Shown piece by piece: positions 38,550-47,801 of a stretch of DNA of 64,000 bases. Under the pieces are notes generated by a model. The model had not been told where the DNA came from. It saw nothing but the letters and a program-made list of their open reading frames with translations, and did no database searches. The DNA is from Pseudomonas sp. URMO17WK12:I2 (GTDB lineage: Bacteria > Pseudomonadota > Gammaproteobacteria > Pseudomonadales > Pseudomonadaceae), in the NCBI RefSeq assembly GCF_003253735.1, contig NZ_QKYW01000001.1, positions 992,001-1,056,000 on the forward strand, read 5' to 3'. Position numbers and translations under genes: made by a program. How positions within the stretch are numbered: the stretch's first letter is position 1; each line of letters starts with the position of its first letter.

Positions 38550-40733
38550 ATGCCGTCTTCCTCCTTGCGCCACTCGCTGCGCCGCCTCTGGGCGCTGGAC
38601 AAGTTCAGCTACAGCCTGCGGGTGTTCATCGCCCTGGGCGGCAGCCTGGCGCTGTGCTGGCACCAGGGCTGGATGCACAGCCTGATCCCGCTGTTTCTCG
38701 GCGTGATCGCCAGCGCCCTGGCGGAAACCGATGACAGCTGGCAGGGCCGCCTCACCGCGCTACTGGTCACCCTGGGGTGCTTCAGCGCCGCGGCCTATAC
38801 GGTCGAATTCCTGTTCCCGTACCCCTGGCTGTTCGTCAGCGCGCTGGCACTGTCGGCCTTTGCCCTGACCATGCTCGGTGCCCTCGGCGAACGCTTCGCC
38901 ACGCTCGGTTCGGCCACGCTGATTCTCGCGGTGTACAGCATGATCGGCGTGGAGCAGCGCGGCGGCGTCGCCGGGCTGTGGCTCGAGCCGCTGCTGCTGG
39001 TGGCGGGCGCCGCCTGGTACGGCCTGCTCTCGGTGCTCTGGCATGCCCTGTTCGCTCACCAGCCGGTGCAACACAGCCTGGCCCGGCTGTTTCGCGAGCT
39101 GGGGCTGTACCTCAAGCTCAAGGCCGCGCTGTTCGAGCCGCTGCGCCAGCTGGACGTGGAAGCACGGCGTCTGGACCTGGCCAAGCAGAATGGCCGGGTG
39201 GTGGCAGCGCTCAACGCGACCAAGGAAATCATCCTGCACCGGGTCGGCAACGGGCGGCCCGGCCCAAAGGTCAGCCGCTACCTGAAACTGTATTTTCTCG
39301 CCCAGGACATTCACGAGCGCGCCAGTTCCTCGCACTATCCCTACAACGCCCTGGCCGAAGCCTTTTTCCACAGCGACGTGATGTTCCGCTGCCAGCGCCT
39401 GCTGCGCCTGCATGGCAAGGCCTGTCATGCCCTGGCCCAGGCCATCGAGCTGCGTCAGCCATTCGAATACGGCGAGCAGTACAGCCAGGCCCAGGCTGAC
39501 CTGCAGGCGTCCCTGGAGCACCTGCGCATCCAGAGCAACCCGGCCTGGAAACATCTGCTGCGCTCGCTTGGCGCCCTGGCCGGCAACCTCGGTACGCTCG
39601 ACCGTCTACTCGGTAGCGCCAGCAACCCTGACGCCCTGGCCGAGGAGCAGGACAGCTCGCTGCTCGACCGCGAACCGCAGTCGCTGCGCGATGTGTGGGA
39701 GCGCATCCGCCTGCAGCTCACCCCGACCTCGCTGCTGTTCCGCCACGCCCTGCGCCTGTCCATCGCCCTGGCCGCCGGGTATGGCGTGCTGCACTGGATC
39801 CACCCGACCCAGGGCTACTGGATCCTGCTGACCACCCTGTTCGTCTGCCAACCCAACTACGGCGCCACGCGCATGAAACTGGTACAGCGCATCATCGGCA
39901 CCGTACTCGGGCTATTGCTGGGCTGGGCACTGATCGACCTGTTCCCGGCGCAGCTGATCCAGGCCTTTTTCGCCGTGGCGGCGGGCGTGGTGTTCTTCGC
40001 CACCCGCTCCAGCCGCTACACCGTGGCCACCGCGGCAATCACCCTGCTGGTGCTGTTCTGCTTCAACCAGGTGGGCGATGGCTACGGGCTGATCCTGCCG
40101 CGCCTGTTCGATACCCTGCTCGGCAGCCTGATCGCCGGGCTGGCGGTATTCCTGATCCTGCCGGACTGGCAGGGTCGGCGGCTGAATCGCGTGGTGGCCA
40201 ATACCCTGAGCTGCAACAGCACCTACCTGCGGCAGATCATGCGCCAGTACGCCGAGGGCAAACGCGACGACCTCGCCTATCGCCTGGCCCGGCGCAACGC
40301 CCACAACGCCGACGCCGCGCTGTCGACCACCCTGGGGAACATGTTGATGGAGCCCGGGCACTTTCGTAAGGAAGCGGATATCGGCTTTCGCTTCCTGGTG
40401 CTCTCGCACACCCTGCTCAGCTACCTGTCGGGGCTCGGTGCACACCGCGGCGAAGCGTTGCTGGCCGATGAGCAAGGCGAGCTGCCGGCCAGTGCCCAGC
40501 GCCTGGCCGATAGCCTCGACGAAATCGCCCGCGGTCTCAACGAGTTGACCCCGGTAGCCATCCAGAGCGACAGCGAAGAGCAACTTGCCGGCGCCCTGGA
40601 GCAGATACCCGAAGAGCTCGACGATGCGCAGCGCCTGGTGCAGACCCAACTCTCGCTGATCGCCCGACAGCTCGGCCCGCTACGCACGCTGGCCGCTCAC
40701 CTCCTGAAAAACCGCACCAAGGCGGCCACCTGA
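38550..40733 (+). CDS. yccS: YccS/FUSC-family membrane protein
   Basis: A 727-residue inner-membrane protein. N-terminal membrane spans (about 20-170), a soluble helical region, then a second set of spans at about 400-530 (HALRLSIALAAGYGVLHWIHP, TQGYWILLTTLFVCQPNYGATR) give the duplicated FUSC/YccS pattern. Members resemble fusaric-acid or aromatic-acid exporters; the substrate is unknown. ATG 38550 is preferred to the GTG at 38514, which lacks a ribosome site. Its TGA overlaps the next ATG. Confidence 0.88.
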   Translation: MPSSSLRHSLRRLWALDKFSYSLRVFIALGGSLALCWHQGWMHSLIPLFLGVIASALAETDDSWQGRLTALLVTLGCFSAAAYTVEFLFPYPWLFVSALALSAFALTMLGALGERFATLGSATLILAVYSMIGVEQRGGVAGLWLEPLLLVAGAAWYGLLSVLWHALFAHQPVQHSLARLFRELGLYLKLKAALFEPLRQLDVEARRLDLAKQNGRVVAALNATKEIILHRVGNGRPGPKVSRYLKLYFLAQDIHERASSSHYPYNALAEAFFHSDVMFRCQRLLRLHGKACHALAQAIELRQPFEYGEQYSQAQADLQASLEHLRIQSNPAWKHLLRSLGALAGNLGTLDRLLGSASNPDALAEEQDSSLLDREPQSLRDVWERIRLQLTPTSLLFRHALRLSIALAAGYGVLHWIHPTQGYWILLTTLFVCQPNYGATRMKLVQRIIGTVLGLLLGWALIDLFPAQLIQAFFAVAAGVVFFATRSSRYTVATAAITLLVLFCFNQVGDGYGLILPRLFDTLLGSLIAGLAVFLILPDWQGRRLNRVVANTLSCNSTYLRQIMRQYAEGKRDDLAYRLARRNAHNADAALSTTLGNMLMEPGHFRKEADIGFRFLVLSHTLLSYLSGLGAHRGEALLADEQGELPASAQRLADSLDEIARGLNELTPVAIQSDSEEQLAGALEQIPEELDDAQRLVQTQLSLIARQLGPLRTLAAHLLKNRTKAAT

Positions 40734-41215
40734 TGGACAAGCAATCCATCGTCCAACAGGTCATCGAGCACCTGACCGGCGACCTGTCTGCCGCCGAGCA
40801 GGCCGCCCGGGTCGCCCATGAGACCGCGACCCACGAAGAGAACATCGCCGAGAACAAATACGACACCCTGGGCCTGGAGGCCGCCTACCTGGCTGCTGGC
40901 CAGGCACGCCGTGTAGAGGAAATCGGCCTGACGTTACGGGCCTGGCGGCAGCTGCAACTACGCCCTTTCGATGCAGCCCTGGGCATCCGCCTCACCGCAC
41001 TGGTGTTGCTGGCTGACGAAAATGGCCGGGAGCAATGGCTGTTCCTCGGCCCGGACGGCGCAGCCATCAAGGTGCAGGCCCTGCAGCGGGAAATTCTCGT
41101 GCTCAGCCCCAATGCGCCACTCGGCCAGCGCCTGCTGGGCCGTCAGCCCGGCGATGAAATCGAGTTGAAGATCGCGGGCCGAATGCAGCATCACGAGATC
41201 ATCGAGGCGTACTGA
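40733..41215 (+). CDS. GreA/GreB-like protein
   Basis: A 160-residue protein with an N-terminal helical region (EENIAENKYDTLGLEAAYLA) and a C-terminal GreA/B-like domain (LGQRLLGRQPGDEIELKIAG). The GreA coiled-coil tip with its DDLEE-type acidic pair is not evident, so transcript cleavage activity is doubtful; it may bind RNA polymerase. It is coupled to yccS by a one-base TGATG overlap. Confidence 0.75.
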   Translation: MDKQSIVQQVIEHLTGDLSAAEQAARVAHETATHEENIAENKYDTLGLEAAYLAAGQARRVEEIGLTLRAWRQLQLRPFDAALGIRLTALVLLADENGREQWLFLGPDGAAIKVQALQREILVLSPNAPLGQRLLGRQPGDEIELKIAGRMQHHEIIEAY

Positions 41216-41230
41216 ACGGCGTCTGCGGCA

Positions 41231-41737
41231 TCACGTCGGCGCGTTCGACTGCAGGTCATGCCAGGTCAGGTACAGGCGCAGGTCGAACTCCAACTGCGCG
41301 TAATCGGGCAGCATGTATTCGCAAAGCTTGTAGAACGCCTTGTTGTGGTCGCTTTCCTTGAGGTGCGCCAGCTCGTGCACCACGATCATCTGCAGGAACT
41401 GCGGCGCCGCCTCGCGAAACAGCGAAGCGACGCGAATCTCCTTCTTGGCCTTGAGTTTGCCACCCTGCACCCGCGAGATGGTGGTGTGCAGGCCGAGGGC
41501 GCGGTGGGTCAGGTCGAGGCGATTGTCGAACAGCACCTTGTCGATGGCCTGCGCATTCTTCAGGTGTTCCTGCTTGAGCGCCATCACGTAGGCATACAGC
41601 GCCTTGTCACTCTGCACCGCATGGCGGTCTCCGTAGCGCTGCGCCAGGTAGTCACCCAGGCGCTCGCCGGCGATCATCTGGCGCACTTGCTCCTGGAGCG
41701 AGGCGGGATAACCCTGGAGGTATTTGAGCGGTGTCAT
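41231..41737 (-). CDS. YgjP-like zinc metallopeptidase
   Basis: A 168-residue protein of the YgjP/DUF45 family. It has the zinc-peptidase motif HELAHLKESDHNKAFY (HExxH at 121-125, third ligand His131). The substrate is unknown. It is convergent with the GreA/B-like gene and separated from the sugar dehydrogenase by a palindromic repeat. Confidence 0.88.
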   Translation of the reverse strand: MTPLKYLQGYPASLQEQVRQMIAGERLGDYLAQRYGDRHAVQSDKALYAYVMALKQEHLKNAQAIDKVLFDNRLDLTHRALGLHTTISRVQGGKLKAKKEIRVASLFREAAPQFLQMIVVHELAHLKESDHNKAFYKLCEYMLPDYAQLEFDLRLYLTWHDLQSNAPT

Positions 41738-41783
41738 GAGGGTTCACGCTGGAAGAACTGGCGACAGATTATGCCTGAACCTG

Positions 41784-41841
41784 GGGTCTGTTACCGTTTC
41801 AACGCGAGCCGCGTTGCCGTGCGTGAAACAGCAACAGACCC
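41784..41841. repeat. GGGTCTG palindromic repeat, copy 1
   Basis: GGGTCTGTTACCGTTTCA (41784-41801) and TGAAACAGCAACAGACCC (41824-41841) are an 18-bp imperfect inverted repeat with a 22-base loop. A second copy is at 58215-58264. It touches the stop codon of the sugar dehydrogenase gene. Confidence 0.8.
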
Positions 41842-42929
41842 TAGAGCGGCACGACCCGCAGCAGCTTGCCGTCTTCGCTGTCGGTCAACAGATACAGCGC
41901 ACCATCCGGGCCGTCGTAGACACCGCGGATGCGCTCCTCGAGCTCCTGGAAAAGGATGTCTTCTCCGGCCAGCCGGCCCTTGTCGAGCCGTACCCGGCGC
42001 ACGCTCTTTTCCGCCAGGGTGGAGACGAACAGGTCACCCTTCCAGTGCGGGAAACGTTCACCGGTATAGAGCGCCAAGCCGGACGGCGCCACCGAAGGCG
42101 TCCAGTGCAGCTCCGGCGCCAGGTAGCCGGGCAGTTCGGTAAAGGGCGTGACCATCGCCCCCGTGTAGTCGACGCCAAAGGATGTCAGCGGCCAGCCGTA
42201 GTTGCCACCGGGCTGCAGCAGGTTCAGCTCGTCGCCGCCCTTGGGACCGTGCTCGTGGCTGTACAGGCGCTTGCGCTGGCGATCGTAGACGATGCCCTGC
42301 ACGTTTCGGTGCCCCAGGCTGTAGATTTCCTCGGCGGCGCCCGGCTGGCCGCGCAGCGGGTTGTCCTGCGGGATGCTGCCGTCGCGGTTCAGGCGCACCG
42401 TCTTGCCCAGGTGATTGGCAAGGTTCTGCGCCTGCTCGCGCCAGTCGAACCCATCACCCAGGGTCAGTACCAGGGTGTCGTCAGGCAAAAAGGCAATGCG
42501 CCCGCCATAGTGGGAAGCGCCAGCCTTGGCTGGCTGGGCGGTGAACAGCACCTGGAAGTCGCGCAGCTCGCCGTCGACCAGGCGGGCCCGGGCCAGCCGG
42601 GTGTTGTTGGCGTCAAGCTCGCCATGGGCGTAGCTCAGGTAGATCCACGGGTCGCTGGCGAAGTGTGGATCCAGCACCACGTCCATCAACCCTGCCTGGG
42701 TTGCCACGAAGGGCGTTGGCATGCCGCGGATGGGCTTGGCCTGCAGCTTGCCCTGGGCATCGATCAGGCGCAGTTGCCCCGTGCGCTCGGTGACCAGCAT
42801 GCGACCATCGGGAAGGAACGCCATGGACCAGGGATGGGCCAGGCCGCCGGTGACGGTTTCGATACGGTAATCGGCCTGGGCCAATGCGCCCGCGCACAGC
42901 GCTCCTGCCAGCAATACGGCTTTCAACAT
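41841..42929 (-). CDS. PQQ-dependent soluble aldose sugar dehydrogenase
   Basis: A 362-residue periplasmic enzyme with a signal peptide ending GALAQA. It contains the family motifs HPWSMAFLPDGRMLVTER, GASHYGGRIAFLPDDTL, LGHRNVQGIVYD, HEHGPKGGDELNLL and a calcium/PQQ-binding beta propeller layout. It resembles E. coli YliI (Asd), which oxidises aldoses with PQQ. The start at 42929 (MLKAVLLAG) gives a proper signal peptide with AAGGA close upstream. A membrane protein gene precedes it. Confidence 0.9.
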   Translation of the reverse strand: MLKAVLLAGALCAGALAQADYRIETVTGGLAHPWSMAFLPDGRMLVTERTGQLRLIDAQGKLQAKPIRGMPTPFVATQAGLMDVVLDPHFASDPWIYLSYAHGELDANNTRLARARLVDGELRDFQVLFTAQPAKAGASHYGGRIAFLPDDTLVLTLGDGFDWREQAQNLANHLGKTVRLNRDGSIPQDNPLRGQPGAAEEIYSLGHRNVQGIVYDRQRKRLYSHEHGPKGGDELNLLQPGGNYGWPLTSFGVDYTGAMVTPFTELPGYLAPELHWTPSVAPSGLALYTGERFPHWKGDLFVSTLAEKSVRRVRLDKGRLAGEDILFQELEERIRGVYDGPDGALYLLTDSEDGKLLRVVPL

Positions 42930-42955
42930 CACATCCTTGATCAGAGAAAAAACCA

Positions 42956-43399
42956 TCAGCGTGCAGCGGCGCTGAAACGTGCGAATACCAGGCTCCCCAG
43001 GCTGCCACAGAGCATCAGTGCCAGAGTGCCGGCCAGCGTGCGATTGGCGCCGATCAGCGTCGGCATCGGCGCTACGGCATTGGCCGCAGTCAACGCCAGC
43101 CACACCGCCAAGGCGCCAGCGAGCAGGAATATCAGCCAGCGCAGCACACCCTGGGCGGGCGCCAGCCAGGCGGTCAGCGGCAAGGCCACGATGAAGGCGG
43201 CGATCACCAGGGCGGCGAACGTCGGGCTGAAACCCAGCAGGTCGTGCGTTGTGGCCTGCAGGCGAATGTCCGCGGGAATGGAGGCGCCCAACTGTTGCAG
43301 TGCGGCGAGATTGAACTGGGTCTGAACGATGCTGCCGAGCACGGTAGCAACGAACACGGCCAAGCCGAATGGCAGCCAGAGGCGAGAGTTTTGAGGCAT
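42956..43399 (-). CDS. Small integral membrane protein
   Basis: A 147-residue protein with four hydrophobic segments (LWLPFGLAVFVATVLGSI, FAALVIAAFIVALPLTAWL, LRWLIFLLAGALAVWLAL, LAGTLALMLCGSLGSLVF). I do not recognise a family. It lies 26 bases before the sugar dehydrogenase gene and may be co-transcribed with it, possibly as an electron-transfer or anchoring partner (inference). Start choice is uncertain: 43399 or the in-frame ATG 43411. Confidence 0.75.
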   Translation of the reverse strand: MPQNSRLWLPFGLAVFVATVLGSIVQTQFNLAALQQLGASIPADIRLQATTHDLLGFSPTFAALVIAAFIVALPLTAWLAPAQGVLRWLIFLLAGALAVWLALTAANAVAPMPTLIGANRTLAGTLALMLCGSLGSLVFARFSAAAR

Positions 43400-43562
43400 G
43401 GGAGCCGACATCCTGAAACGCGTGGCGGCAGTATGGCGCAGCATCCGAGGGGCAGCGGAACAGGAGTTTTACATGGTTTTTCGTAAGCCGGTAAATACCC
43501 GCAGTAGCCGCGGTGGCGGCAAACACCTCATGCTGAAAACTACCCCAGCCCAGATGCACGAA

Positions 43563-43591
43563 AGCCGCCTGCCCATCACGGGTAGGCGGCT
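43563..43591 (-). terminator. Hairpin after fba
   Basis: Twelve-base stem AGCCGCCTGCCC / GGGTAGGCGGCT with one wobble and a five-base loop, 27 bases after the fba stop. The minus-strand tail is TTTCG, so the terminator is moderate. Confidence 0.6.
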
Positions 43592-43617
43592 GTCAGGCTA
43601 CGCCACGAACGCTGCGA

Positions 43618-44682
43618 TCAGTTGATCTTGGCGGCCAGTTCACCCTTGGCGTAACGCTGGAACATACCTTCCAGGGAGATCGGTTTGATCTTCGAGGCAT
43701 TGCCGGCAGTGCCGAACGCTTCGTAGCGGGCGATGCAGATATCGCGCATGGCGGTGATGGTATGCGCGAAGTATTTACGCGGGTCGAACTCGCTTGGGTG
43801 CTCGGCCAGGAAGCGGCGGATGGCACCGGTGGAAGCCAGTCGCAGGTCGGTGTCGATGTTGACCTTGCGCACGCCGTACTTGATACCTTCGACGATTTCG
43901 TCGACCGGCACGCCGTAGGTTTCCTTGATCTCGCCACCATGCTCGTTGATGATCGCCAGCCAATCCTGCGGTACCGAGCTGGAACCGTGCATCACCAGAT
44001 GAGTGTTGGGGATGCGTTTGTGGATCGCCTTGATGCGCTCGATCGACAGCACGTCGCCGGTAGGCGGTTTGGTGAATTTGTAAGCGCCGTGGCTGGTACC
44101 GATGGCGATGGCCAGGGCATCGACCTGGGTCTTCTTGACGAAGTCAGCGGCTTCTTCCGGGTCGGTCAGCAGTTGGCTGTGATCGAGCACGCCCTCTGCG
44201 CCAACGCCGTCTTCTTCACCGGCCATGCCGGTTTCCAGGCTACCCAGGCAGCCCAGTTCACCTTCAACCGACACGCCGCAGGCGTGGGCGAAGGCAACGG
44301 TCTGCTGGGTAACACGCACGTTGTATTCGTAGTCGGCCGGGGTTTTGCCGTCTTCTTTCAGCGAGCCGTCCATCATTACCGAGCTGAAGCCCAGCTGAAT
44401 GGAGCGCTGGCAGATGTCCGGGCTGGTGCCATGGTCCTGGTGCATGCACACCGGAATGTGCGGGAATTCTTCGATGGCAGCGAGAATCAGGTGACGCAGG
44501 AACGGCGCGCCAGCATATTTGCGAGCACCAGCGGAGGCCTGGACGATGACCGGCGAATCGGTCTTGTCGGCGGCTTCCATGATGGCGCGCATCTGCTCGA
44601 GGTTGTTGACGTTGAAGGCCGGCACGCCGTAGCCGAATTCGGCGGCGTGGTCGAGCATCTGGCGCATGCTGATAAGTGCCAT
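43618..44682 (-). CDS. fba: Class II fructose-bisphosphate aldolase
   Basis: Cleaves fructose 1,6-bisphosphate or runs in reverse in gluconeogenesis, the main direction in pseudomonads. The 354-residue zinc enzyme of the Calvin-cycle subtype shows the zinc histidines in [10 protein letters not shown] and [10 protein letters not shown], and the [12 protein letters not shown] phosphate-binding segment. Two lipoprotein genes and pgk-epd-tkt lie upstream on the same strand, forming a sugar-phosphate cluster. Confidence 0.96.
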   Translation of the reverse strand: MALISMRQMLDHAAEFGYGVPAFNVNNLEQMRAIMEAADKTDSPVIVQASAGARKYAGAPFLRHLILAAIEEFPHIPVCMHQDHGTSPDICQRSIQLGFSSVMMDGSLKEDGKTPADYEYNVRVTQQTVAFAHACGVSVEGELGCLGSLETGMAGEEDGVGAEGVLDHSQLLTDPEEAADFVKKTQVDALAIAIGTSHGAYKFTKPPTGDVLSIERIKAIHKRIPNTHLVMHGSSSVPQDWLAIINEHGGEIKETYGVPVDEIVEGIKYGVRKVNIDTDLRLASTGAIRRFLAEHPSEFDPRKYFAHTITAMRDICIARYEAFGTAGNASKIKPISLEGMFQRYAKGELAAKIN

Positions 44683-44781
44683 GTTTTGCTATCTCCCGAT
44701 AGGGCTCGTTGATCGTGCAAGCCTGCCGCAGTGGCAGGCGCTATTCAAGTTGCGCGAGCGGGCCGGCCGCTCGCAGGTCAT

Positions 44782-45111
44782 TCAGGGCGCCTTGCAGCCG
44801 CGCCCGAGCAAATCATCATTGGCGGTGCGGTAGACCAGGCCTTCCTCACCCTTGGAATGGAAGGACAGCGTGCCATCGCTGTACAGCTCGCCGGAACCGG
44901 AAGGCTCCAGGCTCAAGCGATGGACGACATCGCTGCCACCCATGCGCACATCGACTTTTTCGTGTGCCGGGTCGGCGTAGCGCCAGAACACTTCTGCCTG
45001 GCTGTCACATACCCAGCGGTTCCATTGCTGGCTATCGGCGTAGTCCTTGCCGGCACAGCCGGCAAGCATGGCAAGCCCGAGCAACGCAGCAGCGTATTTA
45101 AAACGGTTCAT
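44782..45111 (-). CDS. MliC-family lysozyme-inhibitor-like lipoprotein
   Basis: A 109-residue outer-membrane or periplasmic lipoprotein with lipobox LAGC (Cys19). The remaining domain begins WVCDSQAEVFWRY and ends with Cys in LLGRGC, the MliC pattern in which a disulfide links both ends. It may protect against host c-type lysozyme or serve the cell wall. It lies between fba and a smaller lipoprotein. Confidence 0.8.
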   Translation of the reverse strand: MNRFKYAAALLGLAMLAGCAGKDYADSQQWNRWVCDSQAEVFWRYADPAHEKVDVRMGGSDVVHRLSLEPSGSGELYSDGTLSFHSKGEEGLVYRTANDDLLGRGCKAP

Positions 45112-45126
45112 CGCCTTCTCCTTGTC

Positions 45127-45321
45127 CTAGCAGTTCTGCTCGCCTACAGGCGGCGTGGAATCACCGGTACTCTGCCCTTCGATGCGCTGATCTTCGCGCG
45201 TAGTCGGCAAATCGATTTCCGCCGGACTCAATACACGGCAAGCATCATCGCGTGGCGCCCCGCCCCAGGCACAACCACCCAGGACGACACTCAAGCTCAA
45301 TAGCATGATCAGGTTACGCAT
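45127..45321 (-). CDS. Small lipoprotein
   Basis: A 64-residue protein with a lipobox LGGC (Cys17), giving a 48-residue mature lipoprotein with two more cysteines (DDACRV and final EQNC). No known domain. It is 15 bases upstream of the MliC-like gene, so both are likely co-transcribed. Confidence 0.75.
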   Translation of the reverse strand: MRNLIMLLSLSVVLGGCAWGGAPRDDACRVLSPAEIDLPTTREDQRIEGQSTGDSTPPVGEQNC

Positions 45322-45444
45322 CGGTCACTCCTTGCTGGCTGATTTCCATACAAGGGTAATGACCACCGTCGCCCGCCAAGGTTTAGGGTCTGTACGAAAC
45401 CGCCACTACGGCGCTGCGTACCGACCCGGCCCCTGGTACCGCAG

Positions 45445-46614
45445 TTACTCGGCCGCGCGCTTCTGGAGCACTTCCACCGCCGGCAATACCTTGCCCTCGA
45501 CGAATTCGAGGAACGCGCCGCCGCCGGTAGAGATATAGGAAATGCGCTCAGCCACATCATACTTGTCGATGGCCGCCAGGGTGTCACCGCCACCGGCAAT
45601 GGAGAACGCCGGGCTTTCAGCGATGGCCAGGGCCAGGGCCTTGGTGCCTTCACCAAACTGATCGAACTCGAACACTCCGACCGGGCCGTTCCACAGGATG
45701 GTCTTCGAGGCCTTGAGCAGTTCGGCGAACTGCGCGGCGGTTTGTGGGCCGATGTCGAGAATCATGTCGTCGTCAGCCACGTCAGCGACAGCCTTGACGG
45801 TCGCGGTAGCGGCTTCGGAGAACTCCTTGGCGACCACCACATCGACCGGCAGCGGCACGCTGACCTTGGCGGCGATGGCCTTGGCGGTGTCGACCAGGTC
45901 AGCTTCGTACAGCGACTTGCCGACCGGGTAACCGGCCGCGGCGAGGAAGGTGTTGGCGATGCCGCCACCGACGATCAGCTGATCGCAGATGCTGCTCAGG
46001 CTGTTCAGCACGTCCAGTTTGGTCGATACCTTGGAGCCTGCAACGATCGCCGCCATCGGCTGAGCTGGTGCGCCCAGGGCCTTGCCCAGGGCGTCGAGCT
46101 CGGCAGCCAGCAGCGGGCCGGCAGCGGCAACCTTGGCGAACTTGGCCACGCCATGGGTCGAACCCTCGGCGCGGTGCGCGGTACCGAAGGCGTCCATCAC
46201 GAACACGTCGCACAGGGCGGCGTATTGCTGGGCCAGCTCATCGGCGTTCTTCTTTTCGCCCTTGTTGAAGCGTACGTTCTCGAACAGCACCAGGTCGCCA
46301 GCCTTGAGCTCGACGCCGTTGAGGTAATCCTTGACCAGCGGCACGTCGCGGCCCAGGGCTTTGCTCAGGTAGGCAGCCACCGGTGCCAGGCTGTTCTCTT
46401 CGCTGAATTCGCCTTCGGTCGGGCGGCCCAGGTGCGAGCAGACCATCACCGCGGCGCCTTTTTCCAGGGCCAGCTTGATGGTCGGCAGTGCGGCGAGAAT
46501 GCGCGCATCGCTCTTTACCACGCCGTCTTTGACCGGCACGTTGAGGTCTTCACGGATCAGCACGCGCTTGCCTTGCAGATCAAGGTCGGCCATTTTCGCG
46601 ATGTTCAGGGTCAT
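45445..46614 (-). CDS. pgk: Phosphoglycerate kinase
   Basis: Transfers phosphate between 1,3-bisphosphoglycerate and ADP. The 389-residue enzyme has the N-terminal substrate site ([27 protein letters not shown]), the hinge and the C-terminal nucleotide site ([22 protein letters not shown]). AAGGA lies eight bases before the start at 46614. epd ends four bases upstream, so the genes are coupled. Confidence 0.96.
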   Translation of the reverse strand: MTLNIAKMADLDLQGKRVLIREDLNVPVKDGVVKSDARILAALPTIKLALEKGAAVMVCSHLGRPTEGEFSEENSLAPVAAYLSKALGRDVPLVKDYLNGVELKAGDLVLFENVRFNKGEKKNADELAQQYAALCDVFVMDAFGTAHRAEGSTHGVAKFAKVAAAGPLLAAELDALGKALGAPAQPMAAIVAGSKVSTKLDVLNSLSSICDQLIVGGGIANTFLAAAGYPVGKSLYEADLVDTAKAIAAKVSVPLPVDVVVAKEFSEAATATVKAVADVADDDMILDIGPQTAAQFAELLKASKTILWNGPVGVFEFDQFGEGTKALALAIAESPAFSIAGGGDTLAAIDKYDVAERISYISTGGGAFLEFVEGKVLPAVEVLQKRAAE

Positions 46615-46618
46615 TGAG

Positions 46619-47683
46619 TCAGTCCTTAACAGGGGCTGGTGATAAGTGAGCGGCGGCATCGAGATAATGCACAGCCATGTCGAGCATTCGGTTGGCGAAG
46701 CCCCATTCGTTGTCGAACCAGGCCAGCAGGTTGACCAGGCGTGGCCCGGAAACCCGTGTCTGACTGCCGTCGACGATGGCCGAATGGGGATCATGGTTGA
46801 AGTCGCAACTGGCGTGCGGCAACTCGGTGTACGCCAGCAGACCTTGCAGCGGCCCCTGTTCGGCGGCCTGGCGCAAGATCCGGTTGATCTCCTCGGCACT
46901 GGTGTCGCGGGCGGTCTGCAAGGTGATATCCAGGCAGGACACGTTGACCGTCGGCACCCGAATGGCTTTGGCCTGAATTCGCCCGGCAAGTTCCGGCAGC
47001 AGGCGTTCGATGCCGCGGGCCAGGCCCGTGGACACCGGAATCACCGACTGGAAAGCCGAACGCGTACGGCGCAGGTCTTCGTCGTGATAGGCATCGATCA
47101 CCGGCTGGTCGTTCATCGCCGAGTGGATGGTGGTGATGGAGATGTAGTCCAGCCCCACCGCCTCGTTCAGCAGCTTGAGCAGCGGCACGCCACAGTTGGT
47201 GGTGCACGAGGCGTTGGATACCAGACGCTCGCTGCCCGTCAGGCACTGCTGGTTGACGCCGTACACCACCGTGGCGTCGACATCGCTCTCGCTGGCCATT
47301 GGCTGCGACAGCAATACCCGCGGTGCCCCCGCCTGCAGAAAACGTTCGGCCTGCTGGCGCGTGGTGTACTGGCCGGAGCATTCGAGCAACAGGTCGATAT
47401 CCAGCGCTGCCCAGTCGACGCCCTCGGGCTCGCGCTGACGCAACACCTGCACGGGCTTGCCATTGATGTGCAGATGGTCGCCCGCCACTTTCACCTCACC
47501 GGGAAAACGCCCATGGGTGGAGTCGAAGCGGGTCAGGTATTCGATACTGGCCTGGTCGGCCAGGTCGTTGAGCGCGACGATATCCAGCCGTGCGTCAGCG
47601 GCGCGTTCGTGCAGGGCACGCAGCACGCAACGGCCTATGCGGCCGTAACCGTTCAGGGCAACGCGGTAGGGACGATAGGACAT
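46619..47683 (-). CDS. epd: Erythrose-4-phosphate dehydrogenase Epd (GapA family)
   Basis: Oxidises erythrose 4-phosphate towards pyridoxal-phosphate synthesis. The 354-residue protein has [14 protein letters not shown] (NAD site), catalytic Cys160 in SNASCTTNC and the conserved [12 protein letters not shown] end. The gap-like variation SNASCTTNC is shared with GAPDH; its position between tkt and pgk is the usual place for epd. The start at 47683 ([10 protein letters not shown]) has a weak GAG upstream. Confidence 0.92.
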   Translation of the reverse strand: MSYRPYRVALNGYGRIGRCVLRALHERAADARLDIVALNDLADQASIEYLTRFDSTHGRFPGEVKVAGDHLHINGKPVQVLRQREPEGVDWAALDIDLLLECSGQYTTRQQAERFLQAGAPRVLLSQPMASESDVDATVVYGVNQQCLTGSERLVSNASCTTNCGVPLLKLLNEAVGLDYISITTIHSAMNDQPVIDAYHDEDLRRTRSAFQSVIPVSTGLARGIERLLPELAGRIQAKAIRVPTVNVSCLDITLQTARDTSAEEINRILRQAAEQGPLQGLLAYTELPHASCDFNHDPHSAIVDGSQTRVSGPRLVNLLAWFDNEWGFANRMLDMAVHYLDAAAHLSPAPVKD

Positions 47684-47703
47684 CGCAGATCTCGGATGAA
47701 CCC

Positions 47704-47787
47704 GTAGGGTGGATCGCGCTTTATCGATCCACCGGGCGCTGTAACGGTGGATCGAAAGCGTCGGCTGCGCGCCTCGACCCACCCTAC
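47704..47787. repeat. GTAGGGTGG palindromic repeat, long form
   Basis: An 84-base nested inverted repeat. Outer arms are GTAGGGTGGATCG (47704-47716) and CGACCCACCCTAC (47775-47787); inner arms CGCTTTATCGATCCACC and GGTGGATCGAAAGCG. Outer ends match those of 8040-8099. It lies between epd and tkt and may fold into a long hairpin that shields the tkt 3' end. Confidence 0.8.
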
Positions 47788-47801
47788 AGCGTCGTTCTCA
47801 C

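Noticed and set aside
43473..43625. Short plus-strand frame (MVFRKPVNTRSS...) with a good AGGAG site
   Set aside because: It runs through the fba terminator and into the end of fba, has no homology that I can see, and has no promoter. It could be expressed, but support is too weak.
45385..45400. GGGTCTGTACGAAACC as a third GGGTCTG repeat
   Set aside because: Only the first eight bases match the repeat arm and no pairing arm is found nearby.
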